Positions 23,401 through 30,467 of a DNA stretch of 64,000 nt are shown piece after piece. Location: the NCBI GenBank assembly GCA_032718475.1, contig JAUCBJ010005881.1:1-64000 (forward strand). Direction: 5' to 3'. Below the pieces are notes generated by a model that worked only from the letters and a program-made list of their open reading frames with translations, was not told the DNA's origin and did no database searches. The position numbers and the translations under genes were made by a program. Each line of letters begins with the position of its first letter. Position 1 is the first letter of the stretch. Source of the DNA: Nemertoderma westbladi. Lineage: Eukaryota; Xenacoelomorpha; Nemertodermatida; Nemertodermatidae.

Positions 23401-24370
23401 AGCACGACTTCAAGCATTCAGACCACCTTTTACAGAGACTGGAATTGACTGCTTTGGTCCCATACATACGAAACGTGGACGTATACTAGTAAAACGCTGG
23501 GGACTGATTTTCACATGTATGTCCAGTAGGGCAGTTCATATTGAACGTGTGATGGATCTTTCCACCAACGCGTTTATACTAGCATTGCGGCGATTTATCG
23601 CTAGACGCGGACTAGTGAAATGCTTGTACTCAGACCAAGGGACAAACTTTGTTGGTGCTCGAAATGAGATTGCTAGAGCCTTTAAGAAATTAGATCATGA
23701 TCAAATCTCAAACGAACTACGTCCTTACAAGATTGTTTGGAAGTTTAATCCTCCAGATAGTCCATGGAGAGGCGGAGTCTGGGAGAGATTGATTAGATCT
23801 ATAAAGACAGCCATGGCAAAGGTCATTCCAGTAAACCACATTTTGACAGACGACCAACTGACAACACTGTTTGTTGAAATCGAGGCAATACTAAATACTA
23901 GACCAATAGTATTAGTACCCGATGACAAACAATCCCAGTTTGCTTTAACACCGGCACACCTGCTTATGCAGGCACCGACTACTTTAACGCCTATTTCTTT
24001 TCCAACAGAAGGCGATAGCTACGGTAGAAAAGCGTGGAAAATCAGGCAACTACTAGCTAACAAATTCTGGGAAATATGGCAAAACCATTATTTGCCCTCT
24101 ATTTCTGCCAGAACAACATGGTACAATAACACCCGCGCATTAAAGCCGGGAGATCACGTGCTGTTAGCGGAAGTGAATCTAAAAAGACGCTTCTGGATAA
24201 CAGGTGTAATTTTAGCCACACATCCATCTATGGATGGAGTGACAAGAACTGTGACAGTACGGACAATTGACGGTCGTACAGTTGACAGACCGACTCAACG
24301 TCTCGTACTTCTTGAAGAGACTCGTAACGAGTCTGGAGACTACAAATCTCCAACTAATGTTAGTAAATAA
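17498..24370 (+). CDS. gag-pol: element 1 Gag-protease-integrase polyprotein (no RT/RNase H)
   Basis: This is a single 2290-residue frame starting at the first ATG after the leader. Seen in order: a helical N-terminal region; an Ala/Glu/Gln coiled coil (about 270-450); a disordered region with a 28-residue duplication (about 590-645); a DUF1759-like Gag domain (about 810-990); CCHC/Cys-rich knuckles (about 1056-1127); a BEL-type aspartic protease with ILDSASSHSYV (about 1222), where DSA replaces DSG, and its GWYT end (about 1380); a Pro/Asp-rich tandem linker (about 1470-1660); a pre-integrase helical region; an H2C2 zinc motif (HLKHAG...CIIC); an integrase core with D (GIDCFGP), D (YSDQGTNF) and E (GVWERLIR); and a DUF5641-like tail. 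BEL/Pao order normally puts RT and RNase H between protease and integrase, and here none of their motifs occurs. The frame has no stop, so the loss looks like a stable architecture and not decay. Confidence 0.88.
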   Translation: MSDKQDYTKNTPTDYDSCDADKSAAEELQGKTREPTEPTPCASPVHPTGVPDAVVRGDGRTEDFLTVPQPRYRETDMVSSVGSQESVVRSVGGYMAHITRSIGEGQRILDELTAPMSRFEFYTLQVRVQSRVHKSVDNLISLQDLARQRQDMDTQLRILEKLMIAREKLIQFKSTIRQIQQEQADQLLGESVSDELLQPEEEQELYRLDGQLKHLTDHLRMCGEDVGDWETVPEATRETSLAQIEPAPGTLDQSLVSIRSEIGEVSMATSEIARQQQIYRQQQEWEEQTQLLMAQAAAEEEKLRVANVARISHLQEQAELEAAEMERLELDIAQQAAAAELAQRTAAAELERQAAAAAAVAASELERQGLASEVRTEMKKRQVKAQSAIRQAEFEAQQQQTEQREKEVKLRFELEKKARELANAKEDLDLQARDRSMRSRDGHDLDQMEVRHRQIQERMKEGSIGAPGRERQLVKDLCQRFPQVTPMFAPVTTKEPVLIAGSSNISPIHGATEHRFVIPDKFTPPRATSSPIPKVKVSNPPITDRSSLLTAPALLTTKQVSPPSTPKPARTYTYPMTFRPTRPLDSNAVIRPPNQFTSQSTTSRKTCEPTEQRRPVDTLPFNQFTSQSTTSRKTCEPTEQRRTVDDVPKRNVRIRTTQRTRARQPPYPGDSSTSSESDYPKREVFRTGAADEYKRERSDNSFIDNPPQNTPTQKALQPTDAISTQQLAEIMRPVVDKLAQIEKRLEETQTDSSRGNEFEHSRHPKQQRKQPSRNTSYQGKAPRRENINSIVNQGRETLNVAEEIAKFAARQGLPVQQPPKFSGNSKHWHTFVDYIETQIAACAFTSREKFNYLLQTLTGEPKRLAETFVGVPDAFELAYDRLTSIYGGTVSMAKSVIDELCKGGAITKPVDLLKLADEIKNAITTLRSIGQLDYANTPTVLLKIIGRLHHRLRREWRKIEYQREERGGFLKLEDVYLLISREAVVETRSNYTDQHIVAEGITLPSSNRQKPQTTSTKTVTYATSTDTRQFSDNNKVSAPIGTKQIRQQLTTDFSGCQYCERLGKRHTSHKLRGCRLFCELNSEERRLQIRPLDSCWRCTLHGHVCKDCPNTDTCPSCGRNHDGLLHTDSHTPTKRFTREHPEAAARCNTAYKGRESKTTPTFVTHIRDCFSEQSGSSDEESEDEDVYFDTGDEQPSIALLTPDQLKGFSIIPVKITGIKGSKRIYAILDSASSHSYVDEKVADVVTDLRQGKNVSYTVSSMHGQRAIPVTRVKLNLDTLLPKSQHSEKERSLLPFKDLTFAATKDFSNLLGPVPEQSLEDHKYFRHLGVPECPVNYRSVAMLIGTDQFNLHQVWETRPSAVVAGNAYACRTPIGWYTRAPVRTLDISDEEDDIQSTCSLLTTTSTHSFSHDVDYTTLHSTKHDTTCVASMISHKEQLIHQVSLELGKKTSQPEIPSTTDDNAGRLASLSTPDISPDTLPDVSPDALLDGQPDILPDISQNVLPDTSNILTNSKAAVSLLERPSTDNQPDTLPDVSPDALLDGQPDVLPDTSLDISPDVPRNILPDMSQNVLPDTSNILTNSKAAVSLLERPSIDKQPDALLDGQPDVLPDMSLDISPDVPRNILPDMSQNVLPDTSNILTNSKAAVSLLERPCIDKLPNLTHLSNNKHSETSCITDVGSTYVNVNTGVTLRSRDIPNLQPMVKPGINIGRKISLPKPTDPIEFKPPLTIDLQSTDNQGKKTRKDKLLVDPDGSTVNKGILTGGPVGPSSKSKPSKFSIDLPDDVTNTYVDRIVNLTDSWTNACRKLAWIVRFVQYVKGKRDFTRRLTLTEIDRCEIKLIRHYQLRYFAREFTSINQGQPIKSSPILSWSPIIYNGLICHKSRLQNIDFNTNFRYPIIISQHHELQRSMILDAHLHLKHAGRHHCLSYLHTRFVLIRPSKALSSVTRTCIICKKVHSRIGTQEMSELPQARLQAFRPPFTETGIDCFGPIHTKRGRILVKRWGLIFTCMSSRAVHIERVMDLSTNAFILALRRFIARRGLVKCLYSDQGTNFVGARNEIARAFKKLDHDQISNELRPYKIVWKFNPPDSPWRGGVWERLIRSIKTAMAKVIPVNHILTDDQLTTLFVEIEAILNTRPIVLVPDDKQSQFALTPAHLLMQAPTTLTPISFPTEGDSYGRKAWKIRQLLANKFWEIWQNHYLPSISARTTWYNNTRALKPGDHVLLAEVNLKRRFWITGVILATHPSMDGVTRTVTVRTIDGRTVDRPTQRLVLLEETRNESGDYKSPTNVSK
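19277..19444 (+). repeat. 84-bp in-frame tandem duplication in element 1 gag
   Basis: Two copies of a segment encoding NQFTSQSTTSRKTCEPTEQR occur 84 bp apart. Each contains one copy of the GGAAGACTYGYGAGCCT motif. Confidence 0.9.
21905..22480 (+). repeat. Pro/Asp-rich tandem repeat linker in place of RT/RNase H
   Basis: Three coding repeats with spacing 207 and 183 nt, anchored by the CTAGTAACATATTGACAAAT segment (22011, 22218, 22401). They encode LLDGQPDVLPD-type stretches and a conserved NSKAAVSLLERP end. It lies exactly between the protease end and the pre-integrase region. Confidence 0.9.
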
Positions 24371-24902
24371 TTAGGAGTTTACAAATAGATTTCCACGTAC
24401 CTGTACACTGTAGTAAAGACAGCGGTAGAATTCCATTGTCTTTATATGTGAACATTGAGGGTAATACCCTTATGTATCACATAGGAGCGGGATTTGTAGG
24501 TATAAGAAATGGAATTATACTTGGAACTCACAATATTGAGACATTTTCGAAACTTTAGACAATCCATTTGGATTTGAAAAAATTTTAAAATTTTCTCCAG
24601 TGAATAGATTTCAGGGTACAGTCGGGTGGAACTTAAAATTAGAGAAACAAGAGAGGAAGACTTGCGAGCCTTTCTTAAAATTTTAATTAAATTTTACACG
24701 GTCTTGTTTCAATAAGTTACGTCAAAATAGACTTCCCTATATTTATTACTAATTCTTGATTGCTTATTTTCTGATAATAGTTTGGGATCAAAAAGTGAGT
24801 ATTTTAGACTCACAGCCAGTTTAGCCCAAATTCGTTTTTTATTTCGGCAAAAATTTTAGATAAGAAGCAGCGTGTCATTAAAGAAACCCTAGATCTTAGG
24901 CT
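24371..24902 (+). other. element 1 inter-gene spacer
   Basis: This is 532 bp with no coding frame between the polyprotein and the downstream zinc-knuckle gene. It carries one GGAAGACTTGCGAGCCT motif (24655). Possible splice acceptors (TTTTAG about 24859, CTTAG about 24899) precede the next ATG. Confidence 0.5.
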
Positions 24903-25415
24903 ATGGGTAGGAGGTTAGAGCGTTGTCGAGCCAAAAAAGGCAGACGAAAACTCTCACGTCTCCTCACAACTAACTACAAACTCTGTTGTAATCCCTCTAG
25001 TAGTAATGATTATGTAACTACACCTCTAATTATGGAGAGGATGCGTGTATTGGGCTATTACGTCACCTCCAAGAGCGGTCTTACAATATTATTTAGCAAT
25101 AGAGTCGTCAGTGAATGTTTGCTTAATAACAAACGTATCGTGGAGATTACGGATGAATCACGGCAGACGCGCGCACCTATCGGTCACCTTGGTGATGATT
25201 TCGAAGTAACGACTACGATCACTGACGATCCTTTAGAGGAACTTCTTGAGATAGAAAGGAACCTCCCGAAGAAATCTCAGACGGAGATTCGACAACTTGA
25301 AGCAACAGATGCTATAGTTTGTATACAACCTTCAGAAACCTACCAACCCATAGATCCAGATGATTATGATTATAGTGTGGGAGGAAGCGCTCGACCAATT
25401 GGAGATCTTATATAA
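24903..25415 (+). CDS. element 1 third gene, N-terminal segment (unknown function)
   Basis: This is a 170-residue frame from an ATG at 24903 with a basic N-terminus (GRRLERCRAKKGRRK) and an acidic C-terminus ending DPDDYDYSVGG. It stops at a TAA (25413) but stays open in the same frame directly into the zinc-knuckle ORF. The two are probably one gene of ~540 codons broken by a single stop, or separated by a readable stop. No known domain is recognised. No signal peptide or membrane segment, so it is not an envelope. Confidence 0.55.
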   Translation: MGRRLERCRAKKGRRKLSRLLTTNYKLCCNPSSSNDYVTTPLIMERMRVLGYYVTSKSGLTILFSNRVVSECLLNNKRIVEITDESRQTRAPIGHLGDDFEVTTTITDDPLEELLEIERNLPKKSQTEIRQLEATDAIVCIQPSETYQPIDPDDYDYSVGGSARPIGDLI

Positions 25416-25421
25416 GAACGA

Positions 25422-26525
25422 GTGTGGTACCCTGCCAATACGATGTGTGGTAAATGTGGCGTCGCTGGACATCATTCGACCAAGTGCAGTGGAAAGCACA
25501 TTACTACGACTCAACTAATCTGTGGATGGTGTGGAGATCAAGGGTCTCATACCTTTTATACTTGCTGGAGATTTATGGCTCAATGTACTTATTGCAATAT
25601 AAAAGGGCATCGAGCATCTGAATGCCAACTAAGAGACATACCCTATGAACACGAATCTGTAAAACTCGTGAGAAAACTATTCGATGAGTGGGAAGATTTA
25701 GCCGACGAACACGTATCGGCACAAAGAAGACGATTTCCGATGAGGGCGCATCTTGGATTTTGGGCGGTAAATCCCCAAACGATGATGTCGGAAGGATACA
25801 TCTCCGCTATGCCCCAATATGACGAACTTATCGAGGTAGTCGATATTTTGCCTCACGACAGTCGATTCCGAGTAGTGCGTGAGTATCTATTACAGATTCA
25901 CCCAGACAACAAGAACACGTGGAATTTTCAGAAAGTCGTAAATCGTATCACGTATGGTGAATTTGATCGTTTTCGAACTGAAAAGCGGAATAAAGGAGCT
26001 TGGTTAACCGTCGCATGGGCGTACCGAGCCGCGTTTTACCACAAACGTATACGAGCGAGCGTATTCGAGGAAGAGGAGATCCTAGAGGCGACAAATATAC
26101 CAGCCACTCCGGTTGCGCCGTCTGCACGTCACACTCGGGAGGACGGGCAGGGTAGGATCATAAGGGTCCAGAAAGTTAGCCAACAATTAAAGAAGTCTAT
26201 TAATATAGAAGAACGCAAGGGAGTTGAGCCGACCATTCGAATTACTCGGGATACGGTATCGCTTCCTAGAGAACCAACAGGAGGATCGGGACATACACCA
26301 GCTGATCAAAAGGGGGCGCAAGCTACTCTTGGGTCTGTGTCGTCCGCTTCCCGCGCATTCCCAGACGTTTTACCAACTGTAGTGACAACTGATCGGTCAC
26401 GAGGAATCGGTCGAGGTTTTGGGATGCCAAATAGACGAATTTGCGAGGAAATAGTCGCACCGTCTCCCAACGTCCAAACGAAACCAGTGACTCGCCCCAC
26501 GAGTCCCATATCGCGAGCAAAGTGA
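25422..26525 (+). CDS. element 1 third gene, triple zinc-knuckle segment
   Basis: This is about 367 codons in the same frame as the preceding segment, open from 25416; the first in-frame ATG is at 25443. Three zinc knuckles lie near the N-terminus: CGKCGVAGHHSTKC (CX2CX4HX4C), CGWCGDQGSHTFYTC (CX2CX5HX4C) and CTYCNIKGHRASEC (CX2CX4HX4C). A conserved ~130-residue region follows (RFPMRAHLGFWAVNP, then VVREYLLQIHPDN), then a Ser/Thr/Arg-rich tail. Element 2 has a homologous arrangement at 45713-46260. This suggests a nucleic-acid-binding accessory protein expressed from the region where other retroelements carry env. The function is unknown. Confidence 0.7.
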   Translation: MWYPANTMCGKCGVAGHHSTKCSGKHITTTQLICGWCGDQGSHTFYTCWRFMAQCTYCNIKGHRASECQLRDIPYEHESVKLVRKLFDEWEDLADEHVSAQRRRFPMRAHLGFWAVNPQTMMSEGYISAMPQYDELIEVVDILPHDSRFRVVREYLLQIHPDNKNTWNFQKVVNRITYGEFDRFRTEKRNKGAWLTVAWAYRAAFYHKRIRASVFEEEEILEATNIPATPVAPSARHTREDGQGRIIRVQKVSQQLKKSINIEERKGVEPTIRITRDTVSLPREPTGGSGHTPADQKGAQATLGSVSSASRAFPDVLPTVVTTDRSRGIGRGFGMPNRRICEEIVAPSPNVQTKPVTRPTSPISRAK

Positions 26526-27371
26526 CCTGTGCGCAGTTTTCGAGGACGCGGCAGGGCTCGATCCACTAAGCGATAAAAGGGAGGGCAAGGGTGGACGGAA
26601 GACTCGTGAGCCTTTCTTGTGAATTTGTGATTTATTTGAATTATATGTTTTATATTTAATTAGTAAGTTTTGTATTCTGGAAGAACTCATATTTAGTAAG
26701 ATTTATATTTAGTAAGAATTTATATTTTGCAAGATTTATATTTTATATTTGTGATTATTCCGAACTTATGCAATTTATATTGTTCCGAATACTATGCAAT
26801 TTATATCTTATAAGCAGTATTTGTATTTACAGTGAAATAGAAAGTAAGAGTAGATGGAAGACTCGTGGGCCTTTCTTATAGTTTCATTTGTAAAGTGTTA
26901 TATTTGTATTTAGAAAGTTTTATAGTTAGAAAGTTTTGTACTTAGAAAGACTCATATTTGTAATTATTCCGAACTTATGCAATCTACATTTAGGCACGAA
27001 AGTATTTGTAATTATTTGAATTTATGCAATATTTGAGATGCAATAGTAGATGGAAGACTCGCGAGCCTTTCTTATGATTTCATTTATTTGTATTTGTAAT
27101 TGTTTGAATTTATGCAATATTGAGATGCAATAGATTTATATTGGTGAATTTAATTTAGATTTATATTGTACTTACTTAGTAAAGCCTTAAATATGTAAAG
27201 TTTGAATTTGTAATTATTTTGTATCGAATTATTATGTAGAAAGGAAGTATTGCTTGAAATTTAATTTGTAAATATGTAAGTACGCGACGCCCTAAGTATT
27301 CTATAATTTGATTGATTATTGGTGAAAACCGTATATTTTATGCACGATAATATCCTGTTTTCATGGAGCGG
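26526..27371 (+). other. element 1 3' untranslated region with imperfect tandem repeats
   Basis: Three imperfect ~200-260 bp repeats each begin at a GGAAGACTCGYGAGCCTTTCTT copy (26597, 26856, 27052) and continue with T-rich sequence including AATTATTCCGAACTTATGCAAT. It ends in TCATGGAGCGG immediately before the 3' LTR. Element 2 also has a GCGG immediately before its 3' LTR, so this may be the plus-strand priming end. Confidence 0.6.
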
Positions 27372-29269
27372 TATAGAATTATATTCTCTAGATGCCGTGG
27401 ATTTTCAAAATTTTTATTTTATTCGAATTAACTTTGCTAAAGATTACATTAAGTCCTCATTTGTATTTGCTATATCTATTTGTACAATGATTAGTCAAGT
27501 GGTTCAGTAGCTCAGTCGGTAGAGCGTTGGAAATTATATGTAGTGTGTATTGAGTTCGAATCCTAGTAAGTGCGAATTATTTTTTGTGCAGAATTTCAAC
27601 TCATTTAAATTGGCCGCTACAAATTAATTGCATTTACTCGAAGTAAGGTTAAGCAATGAGACTGTAGTTATTAGATTGTAACCAATGTCGTACGAGTTAT
27701 ATATTTGCTGGACCAATAGCTATCTTTAAAAACCTGTTAGAACTCATAGAACAATCGAGAATTTTCTCGATTGATTGCGGCACAAATTTGGTATAAAAGG
27801 TGCGATTTCGTTCATTAGTTATCTCTCTCTATCTTTCTTTCTCAGTTACATTATTTCAGATTACATTGTTTATTGTATAATAGTTATTGTTTGATTTTGT
27901 AATAAAAGTTAGAAATACTTGTCACATCTGCCCTTTTCTATCTGTTTTATCATGCTTCACCACGGTGAACCCAACTGAGGGACAGGATGGCTGGCTAGAC
28001 ATCGGGCCGCAGCAATGAACGGGAACATCAAAGGAATGTAGACACGAGACAACCCGCAATATCATCTTAGTTATTCGCCCATCGCCTGAAAGGTTAGACA
28101 GCGTTCGATGCCTTGCTACCTAAGTATAAGACCAAAGATCGAAGGTAGAGGTAGTGACACGCTGTACGCCTAAAATTACATCTAGGGACTGTACTTTCTT
28201 AATTCAGGAAAAAACCGCAGTAGACCTTCATATTCCTACGGGGGGGAGAGGAGAGAGCTCAGGCAGAGATACTAGTACGCAGATAGGACGTAGGCACACC
28301 GGTACAAGGCATACACATTGGTAGGGTGCAGCAAACTGTACGCCTAACTCTTGCTAAGTACAGGTGCGTCTGTGACTATTTGTAGTACAACGGTGTCCAT
28401 TGCATCAGAACTTGTAGGCCAGGAGAGTTGCTGTGTTTCACCTGAATTAGGATTGTACCGTTCAGGCGGTAGGGCAGTTTACGACTAGGCGCAAATAAAT
28501 TGAGGCTAATTAGGGATACTAACATCTACCGTGTTCCCGCCGACATCCTGATAGGAAGTTACCAAGCCCACCTAGGTAACCAAAATTCTAGATAGGACGC
28601 CAGGCTAGCTATTAGTAACCGTACGCCTACTGTAGTAAACTAACACATTTCTTCTTAGTATTAGGGACCTGGTAAATTAAAATTGCCGAATTCTGGGCGT
28701 AGTATTAATCTCATGCCTGAATTTGAGTCCTGGAAATACGCAAGAGGGGAAGGAGCCTTATCATTCGTGAGTATTGGCCCTACAAGTTACAAAATTAGAA
28801 TATTCGTAAAATGCACACCGTACCCAGTAATTATATATGTGAAGGAGCAAAACTGATCTTGACTGTTCAGAATTAACACACGCGCGTTAAAAATTATTTA
28901 CATCTCAAAATATATAAAATTAACTTTTGTCCGTACTGCACTTTGCCCGCTAGTTAGACATCTCCAAATCTCTGCACCTAGCTAGCGTCTCTTTCGCCCA
29001 ACCATATAAATCACACCGCAGCAAAGTACACGAGCCCTTTAGTCCGTCAGTGAGTCAGCCTGATTTTAGGATTCGCTGCGCGGGATTTTGTTTTATCGAA
29101 GTTTGTCTGTTCGTAGACTGTTTTCTGCCTCACCGGTTATAAGGGACCAATACTGCAATATATTCGCTTACTTGGAGTTTAATGTTTTGGTGAGAAGGTC
29201 GGATTTATGATTTGATTCACAAACTTTACAGTAAGATATTGCAGGTATTGTTACTGTCTCTTCGAATTA
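27372..29269 (+). repeat. element 1 3' LTR
   Basis: Same length within one base as the 5' LTR and about 98.5% alike by hand count, apart from a clustered difference near 28042-28065. The tRNA-like segment (27501-27572) keeps an intact A-box (TAGCTCAGTCGG) and B-box (GAGTTCGAATCC). TATA at 27792, AATAAA at 27901. Confidence 0.88.
27501..27572 (+). other. tRNA-like sequence in U3 of the 3' LTR, both Pol III boxes intact
   Basis: A-box TAGCTCAGTCGG at 27508-27519 and B-box GAGTTCGAATCC at 27552-27563, spacing 32 bp. This is the usual geometry of an internal Pol III promoter. The anticodon and acceptor stems do not pair well, so it is tRNA-derived and not a tRNA gene. Confidence 0.6.
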
Positions 29270-29287
29270 GAGATAGATAACTAAACG
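29270..29287. repeat. 18-bp satellite remnant between the two retroelements, with both target duplications
   Basis: GAGATAGATAACTAAACG: the first five bases are element 1's right target duplication and the last five (AAACG) are element 2's left one. The 18 bp match the 34-bp satellite variant seen at 14684 and elsewhere. Confidence 0.85.
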
Positions 29288-30467
29288 TGTAAAGGCTTTT
29301 GCGGAATTAGCCGGTTATTTTCCCGGTAAAGTACTCTGTAGTTGGTTTAACAGGCATAAAAGGCCGTGTCCTTACTGTACTGGTGTTTTAGAGGACATAA
29401 AAGTCATTTCTTCTGTATGTGTACTTTAGCGGACATAATTCGCAATTTTATGACGCAATGCGCCAAATCCTCTGTAAACAGTGTAGCTACCATGACGACG
29501 GCTAACAGCTGATGCTGTACACGTGGAGCCTTTTCTTTGTTCTCTGTTCCTTCTTTGTTCGGTCGACCAATCAGAGTGTTTTTGCCTCTGTGTTAGAGAT
29601 TGTATATAGAAACTCGTGGAGTTGAGTCAGTATGTGATTTTGTCCACAGCCTACAACACAGGCTTTGGAACCTCCGTGTTTCAGTCTTTAGCCCAACATT
29701 AGTAGGCTTAATTATAGAACGTATATCTGTTATCAATCCAAACTCAATAATCATAACTTACTCACTCACTCATAACTTAACAAACCATTCATAACTTAAC
29801 ATTTTACTGCTTTTACTGTCGGTTATTCATTATATTTGTTGATGGAATATTATATTTGGAATACTGATAAATAATCAGACACCCCAATCTTCTTGATATA
29901 CTAAAGGTTAGAGAGACCGGTTACATATAACGATTGCGACTTACATTAAGTGGTTTGAAGTGAATCTAATGCTATTTTATAGGCCCTACATGTATTGTCT
30001 GTTGTTCTCCTTATATGTGACTAAAATTAATGAAGGTCGGCAGATCAGTGTGCAGCATTGTGCAGTATTGTGTATGATTGTGATTGATAACAAAGCATCT
30101 CCTAAAGAATGCGCCATATACGTGAATCTATAGCCATTCCGTTGTGTCTAGTTTAAGTCATAACTCTGTTTATATATTTAAAGCGCCACGTCCTAAAGGA
30201 ACTGTTAATATTTCCCGAAAGTGAATAATATTTGTCAGAGATTATATATATTACGATCAGTCGAATAATACAGTAGGCCTACCCCGCAATACGGTTAGGC
30301 TTCCGAATCCAGTCTCCCGGGTATATCCAGCGGGTGAATGATCGCGCATAGACTGGCTTCGGCTAATGTAGTGTATCAAATACTTGTCATAGGCTAAAGA
30401 TGATCTATCATCTAAAAGACATCCCAATTTGGCAGGTTAAACTGCTAAAGGTCTGAAAACGCGAACA
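29288..30467 (+). repeat. element 2 5' LTR
   Basis: Begins TGTAAAGGCTTTTGCGG and ends GCGAACA. It contains CCAATCAG (about 29569) and a TATATA box (about 29604), plausible U3 promoter parts. A 64-codon ORF inside is repeated in the 3' LTR and has no protein character. Confidence 0.92.
29602..29610 (+). promoter_or_regulatory. TATA-like box of element 2 LTR
   Basis: TGTATATAGA lies about 35 bp after a CCAAT motif (GACCAATCAG). The same arrangement occurs at about 47034 in the 3' LTR. Confidence 0.45.

Larger units (their letters stand above)
17586..27068 (+). repeat. eight dispersed copies of GGAAGACTYGYGAGCCT in element 1
   Basis: Copies start at 17586, 19308, 19392, 21884 (in coding sequence) and 24655, 26597, 26856, 27052 (outside the called frames); the 26856 copy has one substitution (GTGGGCCT). 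Non-coding copies and the 21884 copy extend as TTTCT. In the polyprotein the motif is read in two different frames (KTREP/KTCEP and GRLAS), so conservation is at nucleotide level. Confidence 0.8.
14790..29269 (+). mobile_element. element 1: 14.5-kb BEL/Pao-type LTR retrotransposon lacking RT/RNase H
   Basis: Direct terminal repeats of about 1.9 kb (14790-16688 and 27372-29269) flank an 809-bp leader, a Gag-protease-integrase reading frame (17498-24370), a second gene with zinc knuckles (24903-26525) and a ~0.85-kb 3' region. The integrase and DUF1759/DUF1758-like Gag and protease place it in BEL/Pao. Hand comparison of the LTRs gives about 30 differences in 1.9 kb, many at CpG positions. A 5-bp target duplication is present. 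No RT or RNase H domain occurs anywhere between the LTRs. No convincing primer-binding site was found. Confidence 0.85.

Noticed and set aside
24903-26525. Envelope gene
   Set aside because: The position fits env, but there is no signal peptide, hydrophobic segment or fusion-like feature; zinc knuckles point to nucleic-acid binding.
29600-29794. 64-codon ORF present in both element 2 LTRs (also 47032-47226)
   Set aside because: It is duplicated only because it lies in the LTR; it starts at the TATA region and has no recognisable protein features.
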